From assembly GCF_001949145.1 (NCBI RefSeq), contig NW_019091483.1:184257-236961 (forward strand): a stretch of DNA of 52,705 bases. The letters are read 5' to 3'. Every line of letters begins with the position of its first letter. Positions within the stretch are counted from its first letter, which is position 1. Source of the stretch: Acanthaster planci (taxonomy: Eukaryota > Echinodermata > Asteroidea > Valvatida > Acanthasteridae). The notes beneath the pieces were generated by a model, which searched no databases, was not told the DNA's origin, and saw only the letters and a program-made list of their open reading frames with translations. The position numbers and the translations under genes are program-made. Positions 1 through 11,700 of this stretch are shown here, one piece after another.

Positions 1-2562
1 ATCACAAAGGGCATATGAAAAAGAAGTTAATTTAGAAGTAAGGGGAACAGAAACAGTATCCACGGTTTTTGCAAGGATTACCCCTCTGATTCAAACAAAA
101 CAAAAACATAAGTTGATTTCAAATATGATCTTAGTGCAGTATTCACTTAACATTAAAAGCACAAATATCATGTAACATTTTCTTTTGTCAAAATGTTCAC
201 ACGGGTCAAAAACAGGTGCTCTTCTGCAACAACAGGCCAAGCAGCCAGGAGATGCAAAGCTGTGCAGCTGTTTCCCATTAAACAAGTACTTAACAAAGTT
301 GGGAGCATTTATCACACTCACATAAAAAAGCTGACTCTGAAAAAAGTGATAGATGCCAGCACTGCCACGGTCTGCTGGAGGCAGGACAAAAGATCCATTC
401 ACAGATCAATTCATGGATCCGGATGAGCACAAGGCACTTAACAGCTCCCAACATTTTATCTTTTGCCTGTTGTTGTTGGTTTCCCAAGTCTTCATGTATT
501 TTTAACCACCAGCTTCGCGTTGAGAAGCTTTGTGTTGACTCTACTCAACCGTTTTAAACGACTGTAGGAAAGCAAACTCTTTATATCTTTATATGTCAGG
601 CTAGAATTTCATTTATTGTAGTTCTTGATCCAGCAAGCTCAATGGGCTCGCAACAAATACAAGGAACATTTGATGAGTGTTCTGGCCAGGATGAAATTAA
701 AGGATAGGGGCATCTGCCCGACTTGCCGGATGCGGGGGGGGGGGGAACTGGATACTATTTGACACCGAGGGCAATGTTTAACATTTATGACATTAAATGT
801 AACAGCTTTGTTTTAAGTTTCCATTACCCCCCATTCAGTCATTGTAAACAGCAAAATTATCGGTTTCAAACTGACTTCTACCCTTTTTCTCTACTTTTTT
901 GGGGGGAGGGGCTTCGCTTCGTGTTTTTGTTGTGCTTTTGCTAAGGAAAGGGGCAAATGTTCAATAAACTATGGGATATCTGATCCACGTTTCATTACTG
1001 CACAATAGTATTTTACAGGTGCTTGTTCTTGTATGAGACGCTCCATGGTACAAAATTCTATTAATATGCATCAATGAAAAATAACTACAAAACAAGCTTA
1101 ACAGGCCTACACGGTACACCTCAGTTTTCATTTCATTTGGAAAAACTTCAATCTGAATAGTTTCTTGGGGTTTTAACTCAACACGTGTGATGATTTTACG
1201 AATACAAAAACAGGCATGCCTACTTAAAAATTAACTTGATGCACCTAGACCCCAACCATTGTTTGTACTTTCTTGCTGGGTTTTAAATCTTTTGTCAAAA
1301 AGAATATAAGTTACCATCATTCGAAACTTATTCTAGGTATTGATATCACAAGGTTGGTTAGATGTTAGTGCCAAAAATATTTAAAAATTTGGTCTTAAAA
1401 TAACGAACATGCACTACCAAAAAATAAATGATAATGATCAAGGATACCGAAAATATAAAGAAAAATGCTCTGTTTCACACTACAATGTGAAAACACCAAG
1501 TAAGGATACAAAAACACGACAAGTGGAAACTTGTGCACATGTACGACGGTGTACTCTGTCACGTTGTGGAAGTTTCGTTCAATTTCTGTGCATTCTGCCG
1601 ATATTCTAGTGACTTTTTGTGGGTGTTTTTTTATTGCAATGTTTCTTAAATTTAATATTAGCATTCACAAGGAAGATAGAAGCGTATAGATTGCGTATCA
1701 GGGGGATTTTCAGTGTGTCAGGGTTTTTGCTGAGCGTATCGGCCCAATATGCTTTTGAATGCCTGGCTAGAACACTGGATACTGGTTGCTGCGCATGATG
1801 GTAGTAAGGTGCGCTGTGCTCATCAGCAAAGACGGACATTCAGAAGCACACACTTGTTCATGTGCAAATGGCACACCCTGAAGGAGCCGCATTTTTTCAG
1901 ACCACCTCACGGCAGGGGAGGGGAGGAGGGATTCTACACCTTAATAACAACTCAGCTGTAACAAGCCTATTTCCTTCAAACCTTGACATGCGTGCAAAGA
2001 CACACTTGTCATCAGTGCAAATTTGACGCTTGAAGTCAACCTCACTTATAGTTTTGTCCTTACAGTTATCTGAAGTTCAAGACCGAGCAATATGCCAGCC
2101 TACATGCACCAAGCAAGACAGTGAAAAAAGCATGTATTTTAACTGATATGTCTCAGAAAAATGGGTGGAGTGCAAGAATGCTATGTCCGTTTTTCAAGAA
2201 CTACTGTCAAAATATTAACCCAAAAAACCCTGAAGGCTCGGCGCATGAAAAATAAATGCACAGCGGCGATATAAAAACAAATATTGCACGGCTCTGCCCC
2301 CCCCACTAGCTCTCTTAGGGTAACAGGAAACCAAACCTGTTGGGCCAAAAAAATGGGCATTGAAAGTGTCAGAAACACCTCTTTTTCTGTGGCCAGCAAG
2401 AGGAATACTTCAATGCATGCGTCCACACGCTGAAATTGGCCAGAAAAGCCATCTTTCCAGCTAGTCAAGCCAAGAAGAGCTCAGATCAACACCACGCAGA
2501 AACAGAGACCAACGTCAAACAAACCTCCGGCAAGATGCTCATACAAGACACTACCAACTCAC
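1..2562 (-). other. Notch intron 14, partial (non-coding)
   Basis: Follows the exon 14 donor on the minus strand. I searched for EGF-type exons (cysteine spacing, NGGTC/NGATC words) on both strands and found none. It holds a 12-base G run at 734-745 and otherwise plain A/T-rich sequence; short ORFs here resemble nothing known. Confidence 0.75.
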
Positions 2563-2764
2563 CTGGCAGTTGTCTCCGAGGTAACCCAGTGCACAGTTGC
2601 AGGTGTAGTAGCCGGTGTGGTCCACACAGGTGGCCCCGTTCTGGCAAGGATTGGAGCTGCACTCATCCACTTGGTACTGGCAGTTGGGACCGGTGTGCCC
2701 CGGAGTGCACCGACAGGTGTATTCATTGACGCCATCAACGCATGTACCGCCATACAGGCAAGAA
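2563..2764 (-). CDS. Notch: Notch exon 14: rest of EGF26 and EGF27 (last exon in window)
   Basis: 202 bp, residues 1009-1076. The first base completes a serine codon with exon 13, restoring [13 protein letters not shown] of EGF26. EGF27 is [16 protein letters not shown], with HTGYYTC and GDNCQ at the end. The donor CAG|GTGAGT leaves in phase 0, the only phase-0 junction seen. No further EGF-like exon is visible between 1 and 2562, so the next exon lies outside the window. Both EGFs carry O-fucose consensus threonines. Confidence 0.93.
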
Positions 2765-5700
2765 CTGGGGGCAGGGAAGAGAGTTGGGGGAGGGGGGTCA
2801 ACAAAAAAAATCTGGTCCAGGGAAAGAATTTCAGCCATTCAAACTGTTCAAACAAAGGAACGGTATGATGAGAAACACACGCTAAGGCTGGCCCCTCTTT
2901 AAGCAAATGTCCATATTTAATTTGAAATTTACAAATACAGGCCGATGGAGTGAAATCTGCTGACGTTACAAAAAGTTCATCTTTTCCGAAATGTAACAAG
3001 AATTCTTACTGAGACATCAGCATCCTGGAATTATCAACTGTGCGAACAACCAAATTTGATCATCCATCTAACAGACGGATGCTCAAATTGATGATCTCAC
3101 ACTCAACCCTTAAGTGATATCTTCATTCGGATGCAACATATTAACTGAAAGCCAATCAATACCATTGTAACAAGCCTAAAGCAGCAGTATCATTTTCTGC
3201 TGCAGAAAGCACAGCATTTCTGCTGAGCTTTAAGAAACTGTGCCCAGGGTAAAGACAAGATTGTATCAGGCATGCAACTTAGACGAAACAAAAAACGAGG
3301 AAACTCCAATATTTCCAACATTTTGTACAGTGTTTTTCAATTCCCAATGGGACCAGTGTGAAGTGTATGCCTGTTGTATATGCAAAGGGTTCTACGAGGC
3401 TGTTTTTGATTCTGAAGACATTCCTTGGTTTCAAGTCTGGTTCCTGTTTCCTGCCTGGCCAAAGGATGAGGCATTGGCTCGCCTCTCCCTCTCCACCCAG
3501 AGCTGTACATGGATGCTGGAATTAGCCCAAGAGCAGCCTGCCATTGACGGGCATTACTCCTGTGGGGAGGAGGGGACCCAGACATATTCTCACTCGTTTT
3601 ATGCCAAGATAAACATCCGCCCTTGGCTGGGAACAGATAGGTGCTTCCCTCGTTTACCTTTCGGTGCAGTCCATGTCGTTGGTCTGGCAGTAAACGCCGC
3701 TGAAGCCTGACATGCAGGCGCAGGTGAAACTGGCCACGTAGTCATGGCAGGTGGCACCGTTCTGGCAGGGGTTGGACTCGCACTCGTTTGTGTCCGTCTC
3801 ACAGTTCTTGCCCATGAAGCCCGGCAGGCAGGCGCACATGTAGTCGTTGGTCTTGTCAAAGCAGGCCGCTCCATTCTGGCAAGGCTCTGAACAATCCAAT
3901 ACAGTATCAAGAAATTTATTAAGACCATTTGACGTTTTCAATAGCAAGGATCTGCCACTACAGGTACCGGGACTTCAAAATCAGCCCTATACAAAGTAAA
4001 CCACATTGTGAGAAGATGGTTAGAAATGAAAAGTCCAAGTCCTTTCTTAGGCATAAAAGAGCGGCAGCTCTTTCAAATTGTACCATTCCTCTTTTCTGGA
4101 AAGTGAAGCAATGACCAATCTGCTGAAAAAAAAGTGTTCTGTCTCTCCCACAAAGAACTGCATGGCCACTTAGCCTTTTTCGTAATGAGACCAACGCATT
4201 ATCTTGTGCAGGTTACAAATGATTACAAAATGGGAGAGCCAATTCGGAGACTGTTTTCATAAACTCACCCGATGCGCATTCATCGATGTTTGTTATGCAG
4301 TCCTGACCCCCAAAACCCGGAGGGCAGATGCAGTCGTAGGAGCCAAATGTGTTGTTGCAGACAGCACCATTGTGGCAAGGTGGGTACTCACCGCATTCGT
4401 CAATGTCACGGTTGCAAAATTCACCTGGAAGCAGGAGATACAACACAAATTTATCATTGCCTTTCCCTACTCGTAGAAATATTGTCATCCGCTCTTCCAA
4501 GGTGGTTCTCAGAATGCTGCAAAAGAGTATGATTGGAAAGCAACATTTTTGAAATTACCTGTGTAGCCATTTGGACAGCGACAGGAGTAATCGTTGTAGT
4601 TTGGGAAAGGCTCACACGTGGCTCCATTCTCACACTGATGGTTTTCACAGGGTTCCAGCAGGTCATTACAAACCTCACCAGTGTATGGTGGGATGCAGAC
4701 GCACTCAAAGGCATTCACGCCGTCGATGCAGGTGCCGTTGTTGCGGCAGGGGGACTGCACGCAGTCGTCAATATTGCCCTCGCAGTTGGTCCCCTCATAG
4801 CCCTCACGGCACTCGCAGGCATAGAAGTCCAGGTCGCTCGTGCAGCGGCCATCATGCTGGCACGGGTTTGAGGCACACTCATCAATGTCCACGTTACAAA
4901 GGCGCCCACTGTAGCCTGCCACACACTCGCAGATGTACTCATTGACGCCATCCTGGCACGTACCACCATTCTGGCACGGCGAGCTCTCGCACTCATTGAT
5001 GCTGGACAAGCAGAAGGCGTCATGGTAGCCTGGCGGGCACGTGCAGATAAATCGATTGACATCATCATGGCAGGTCCCACCATTTGCACACGGGTTGGAA
5101 TCACATTCATTTATGTTGACCTGGCAGTGCGTCCCTTCATATCCAGGCATGCATTCACACTCGTATCCATTAATTAGATCGTTACACTGTCCACCATGTT
5201 CGCAGGGGTTGGATGCACATTCATAAGTATTTATAGAACAAGTAGACCCTGCAAACGAATCAAACAAAGTACATTTACTGACAAATTCATCTAACACAAT
5301 TACCTATGCCGGTTAGCTTCCTCTCACAAAACGTTAACTTCCAAAATTCAAAATTTATCTCAATAATAATTCATCAGAGGGGGGACACACTTTTTAAATA
5401 AGAAAGAGCATTGTTAGGGAGTGTTTCATAATTGTTGAAGGCGGTATTTACTGCGGTACCGCTGTTTTTTTAGCGGCACCGCACTAGTTAGCCGAAAGGG
5501 CTTAATGCTGGTACCGCAAAAATACAGCGGTACCGCAGTAAATACCGCCTTCTGTAATTATGACACGTTCCCATGCCCCAATATGATCGACTTTTTTTTC
5601 AGTGGAAGCTGCCTCTCGCAAGGCTTGGAAATGACTACCAACCGATTTAAGAGCAAAAGAGGAGCTATTCTGGACTTTAACAAGAACCTACTGGAGATCA

Positions 5701-8700
5701 AAGGGAAACGGGACACAGGGGTGAATATCAAAAGTGAGGTACAGGATTAGCCACCAGCTGGAAACTGGTTGACTTGTTTGAACGTGAAATTTTCAAGGGA
5801 TGTTTCTGCTCCAACCACGGTGTCTCGCAGCATGATCTTACCAGTGGTGCCGGACACACAAATGCACTGGTAACCCGCCAGCTGGTCAACGCACGTCCCA
5901 CCATTCTGGCAGGGCTCGTCCGAGCACTCATCAATCTCGTTCTCGCACAGCCGCCCATCATAGCCTGGGTTACAGTGGCAGACAAAGCCATCGAGGGCGT
6001 CCTCGCAGTGGCCGTAAAAGCAGGGGTCGTGCTGGCAATCGTCAAAGTCAGTCTCACAATTGAAGCCGGTGTAGCCTGCAGACAAAGGGAAGGATGTTAA
6101 TAACAAACTTGGATGCATCCTCTGAATGAAGCGCATCACTCTTCAGGAATGGGTATTCAATTACAATTCAATTAAGACACATAAATGGTGTTCTATAACA
6201 CTGTCTCTCAGGAGAACCAAACCCAAATTACAGGTTACAAAAAAACCTTTGTATCTTTCAATCACTATTCAGGGATGACTAAAATTTTGACTTGAAATCC
6301 CGAGATGTGAATCCGATTTTTAGTGGTATATGTGCAGGCTGCGAAAGACAGGGCAGGTTGGGGTAGGTTAACAGTGCAGTGGTGAAGCCAAATAATGCAA
6401 ATGAAGGAAAAAATGCATCAGTGATCAAGTCTGCCACTTAAATTTAAAGAACCTACTCTGCAAAAGCTATTGCTCTGAACCAAAAGTAGGCAAAGCACAC
6501 GCCATAGAAGATTTCTGCCGGTCACCTTTTGTTGATTCAGAGGGAATGCTCCGTGCTGAGAAAGTTTCACACCGCAAAACCAAGTCTTACCGCTTTGACA
6601 GGTGCACGTGTACTGGTTCACCCCATCATAGCACAGTCCGCCGTTTTGGCAGGGATCGGACGCACACTCATCCACATTCTGGTCACAGCGCGGCCCCATG
6701 AAGCCCTCCAGGCAGTTGCACCGATACCGGCCCACCTGGTCCAGGCAGACACCGTCATTCAGGCAGGGGTTGCTGTGACACTCGTTGAGGTCATTTTCAC
6801 AGTATGTACCAGTGTAGCCTGACAGGTAAAGTCGGGGGGGGGGGAACAGAAGAGGGGAGGGGGAAGGGGAGAGGAAAAAACCACAGGATCTTCACAAAGG
6901 GTAACACGGCACTCTGCACCACCCCCTGTTAAATACACTGTTGGGAAGACATTGTTTGACAAAACTGGATTGGGATGTGGGGACTTCTAAATATGCCCAT
7001 AGCATGTTTGGACCCCAAAATTATCAAAGTACATTTGCACACAACTCACAGCGAGACACACCACTGATTTCAAATTGTTGAAATTGCACGTTTATTTGAA
7101 GTTGCTGAGAGCAAAGACATTCCTTGTGTCTTTGCTGCAACGCCAAGGACAAGCCGTACATCATCAGTGATAAGTACAGCATTTTCACACTGCCCGCATT
7201 CATGAATACGATTGCCGAAGCAACTACCAAGTGTACTAAAACCCCTCATATTCTCAATATCCTAGATTTTCATGGATCCCTCCTTTTCAGAGAGTGTGGT
7301 TGCAGGGTTGCCTGTACATTCCTAGTTGAGGACTGTTCCCAGGTGATTTTATCCACAGGCACACATTCCTATGTACAGAAGCGCTCGGTGTTTCCAGGCT
7401 CTTCTGACTGGGAACAGGATTTGCTCCCAACTAAAACAAGCAGAAGTGCAGCAGAATTCTCTGAACGCTCTGGTTCATTCCCGAGACCCTTCCCAATGAC
7501 TGAACTAGAAATGCGACTTCTTGACAAAGTTGCATTTATCAGTGACGCTGATATCTTCCACGATTTCCACGCATCTTTGGGGACAATCCACCACACAACA
7601 AAAAGGCATAAACACAGAGAAAAATCTGTCAACAGGTGCCCATCAGAGTTGTAAATCTTTTCGCAAGCCTAGTATCAAATCTATCTATCTAGTATCAAAT
7701 ACAGTCAAAAGCTACTCAAATAAATTCTGGCAATGACACTGCCTTCTTTCAACCACTTGTACACAGCGTTACTCCACAACGAGCTTACTGCTGGTGCGGT
7801 ACTATTATATGCGGGAGATAGCCCACTTCTTAAAAGGACAATGTCAAAGAGTGATATCTGCTACCACATCCAGGCATGACATAAAGCTGCTTGAGAGCTT
7901 CACATGCACTCATTCTCCACGGAATAGATTGAGCCTGTGTGTGGGTGCGGGTGTGCGCGGGTGTGGGCACTGGCATAATGGGAACCACTCCAGCTTGGAG
8001 ATGATTACAGTCGTGATCGGCTGCTGAATGCGGAACTGCATCAGCGTGTATACACGTTTCACCAGGTAAATGGAACAGAAAGATCCCTGTGCGTTTGCAA
8101 GTCGTCCCGCTTGAAATGGGTGAGGACTGCTTATTTCATGCCAAATGAGACCCAATATGTGATTGACTGGACAAGGGAAGAATTGAAAATTAAACACAGG
8201 GTAAAAAATGTTCCCCCCTGCCCCGAGGTAAAACTCCCCACAAAACCCCATTAAAAGCTCGAAGAAAACCTTGAGTGCCCCTCTCGTACAATCTCGCATT
8301 CTTCCCTTACACCTCTCATCTACATTCATTCTACATTCAGTTTTATGCATCTCAGTTTTTCTCACCTATGATGCAGACGCATCGGAACATCCCGGCCAGA
8401 TTCAGGCAAGTGGCCCCGTTGACGCATGGATTTGATTCGCACTCGTTAACGTCGATCTCACAACGCATCCCTGTGTAACCGGGCGGGCAGTTACAACGGT
8501 AAGAGCCAAAAGTATTGACGCATTCATTGCCACGGTCAACCTCACATGGATCTGGGGGGAAAAGACAGGACAAACAATTATTGCTGACACCCGGAAAAAC
8601 TCTTAACTTTTCTTTTTTGGGTGGAAACAGGTTCAAATTTACTCTTTCCAAGGAAAATATGGCTTTAGCTTTAATGTAGGAGTTTGATGCAATGCTATGT

Positions 8701-11700
8701 GTATTAGTAAGGGCATTCTAAAACCTGTGGTTAACTAGAGCTCCTATGGTATTACTCTACAACAAGGAATGCTATACACAAGAGGATTTACACTGAATTG
8801 CACCTGTGAGGTTCCACTGTGATCACGGTGAGAATTCCCATCATGAGGGTTCCCATGAAGCCAGTGTGAGATTTCTATGCAACCATGCAATATTTCGTAG
8901 CCATCTACAGATTACCATCAGACACTGCGAAGATCTCAACAGTTCCTCAAGAGGCGGGCCCAAAAAAGCATGGCACAAGACAATGTACCACTGACTCACC
9001 ATACAGACACTCGTCTACGTCGATGGAGCAGTCACTGCCCATAAGACCCATGGGGCAATGGCAGACAGCGTCGCCCGTGCTGGGGTTGGTGTTGCAGGTA
9101 GCCGAGGCTGCACAGGGGTTACTGATGCAGGCATCCTCAAGGTGACAGAACAATCCTGCCAATTTAGAAAGAGTGACAATCATGAACTGAAATGTCTACA
9201 GCAAACAACAGAATCCAATGAAATAATGCACTGAGATAAAGTAAACTCTAGGAAGCATGACCTCTCCTTCACAAGTTCACACATCATTCCTACCAACAAA
9301 TCTGTCTACAGCAGTGCCCTTGAAGAAAGCAGTATTATTCCTGACGTAAGTAGTCTAAGAACTAGAAACTATTACCCCAAAACACTCATTAAGCGCCATC
9401 TTAAAAAGTGCATTTGAAAAAGTGCATGCTCAACAGACAACTGCCCATCCTGCATTAATCTTTACAGCAACCTTCCTTAACCCTTTTGCTCTGGGAGACG
9501 TCAACAGCCACGGCTTTCGTGTAAAGATTATTGCAGAGCACACATGCACTCTATTCATAATGCACCTGCGGTTTCAATTGTGGGCCAGCGGCTGCTGGAC
9601 AGGGCTTTGCATACTGGGCATACCGCAGCCCAGCAGTCGCAGTCAAAAAACTCCCAGCGTGAACGGGTTAATAAACGTTTCATTTCCCTGGCAGATGGCT
9701 TTGTTCATACTCAGTGCTACATGTCTTCACAACTCTCCTTCACTGAGGCCTGGCTCACAGATAGAACAATTGCCCTGCATGTGGGGAAAAAAAAGGACCC
9801 AAGGGGGGAACTTGACTAGTCTCACCGGTGAACCCAGGCGCGCAGATACACTTGAAGCTGGCCACCTCGTCCTGACACGTTGCGCCATGCTCGCATGGGT
9901 TGGTCTCGCAGGCGTTGCTATCTTGCTCGCAGTGCTCCCCTTCAAAGCCGTAGACGCACAGGCACCGGTAGCCACCGACACTGTTGCGGCAGGTGGCTCC
10001 GTTCCTACACAGATCTGGCTGCTGCGTGCACTCGTCAACATCCTCCGTGCAGTATTGGCCTGCAAGGGGGATCGCCAATCCCAAAGAGGTGGGGGGGACG
10101 TTAAACTGAATCCTGGTGCAGCATCCTATGATGCTGGAAAACGACTCAGATGGGACTACTAATGTGTCCGTGGCACAGTCAATTGATTTCATGATCTTTC
10201 CAGACCATCTTTTTAGCTATATCGCATTTGCATGACAGAGTGCAGTCATCCTCGACTGACTTACAGTCTTTACCGACACAATTCGTGGATTCTAATTACA
10301 GGAGGAGTCCCTAAATAGCAAACAGGCGAAAGAGGCTACAGATGCCTGGGTGAAACTGTTGCTTTGTGCCTGCCACTCACACGATTACATAGGATTGCCC
10401 ATGCCATATCAGCACACGCTAGGTTGTGCATGCACCTTGGGCAAGTAACACCAAGGTCAAGGGTCTTACCTGTGTACTCTGGGGGGCAACTGCAGGTGTA
10501 GGAGTCAATTCCGTCTATACAGAACCCATCATTCTGGCACTGGTGGTAAATGCAATCATCAATATTGGTTTCGCACATGGTACCCGTGTAACCTGCCAAA
10601 AGTAAAGAACAGACAAATCAGTTCACCAAAATGTGATAACATCTGACGCATCCAAATCACCTTCATTCCAATTAATTTAATTAACCTGACTACTAGAGAG
10701 TGCTAAATCCTGAATATCTCTGACTCACTGAAAATACAGAATACATGTAAATATGCTGGGTATCATATGCTTTTTACACCACGAGTCAAGTAATATCATT
10801 CATGTGCAATTTATTAGAACTCCAAAATATAAATTTGATGGAAAGAATTTCAAGAAGTTCAAAAGCTGTCAGAGCACATGAAGTGCCAGCAAACCCATGA
10901 AAAATTTGTGAGGTATCATAATTTCAACTTATCCTGACAATAGCAAGAAGACAAGAACACCAAAAGACACCTACTTTTTCTTCACAAAATAAGGGACCCC
11001 AAATAGGGCAATCAAAAAGCCCATTTTGTGCTTGGAACATTGATGAACCTGCCACAATCTTCTAATGCACTTTATACAGGCAAATAGTGCCACACTCCAA
11101 ATACCTAAGGACGTATCAGCGGATGTATCAGTTAAGTACAAGAATTTGGGTGTCCCCTTCCAAAGTTCTGCAAAACCCTGCAGAAATCTCCTGGTCAGTC
11201 TTGAAGAACCAAATAGGATAGCTTTGACGACATGAATTTTGCTACACGCAGTACCTCACAGCAAAATGAAAGAGAGAACTCATGACACTTCAGTTCACCT
11301 GAGGGGCAGATGCACTCGTGAGAGTACAGACCCGTCGGGTTGCACTCGCCCCCATTGTGGCACGGGTTGGGCCGGCATGGGGTGTAGATGGACTCGCAGC
11401 GCCGGCCTGTGTAGCCCTGCGGGCAGGTACAGATGAAAGAGCCGTTCACATTGGTGCAGGTGCCGCCGTTGTGGCAGGCCGTCACCTGAGCCGTGCACTC
11501 ATCAATGTCAATGTTGCAGTGGGTGCCCCGGTAGAAGATGGTGCAGCTGCAGTTGTAGCCAGTGGCATGTGAGTTGCAGGTGGCGCCATTCTGACAGGGG
11601 TTGTCCACGCAGTGGTCAGTCATGGTACAGTTTCTTCCTACAAGGTGACAGGGAATTAGAAAGAATGCACCATTCAACATCAAAACAATTGGATGGGTAA

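Noticed and set aside
7124-7654. 176-codon plus-strand ORF inside intron 8
   Set aside because: No recognisable domain, signal peptide, repeat or splice partner; a frame of this length is expected now and then by chance in 52 kb read in six frames.
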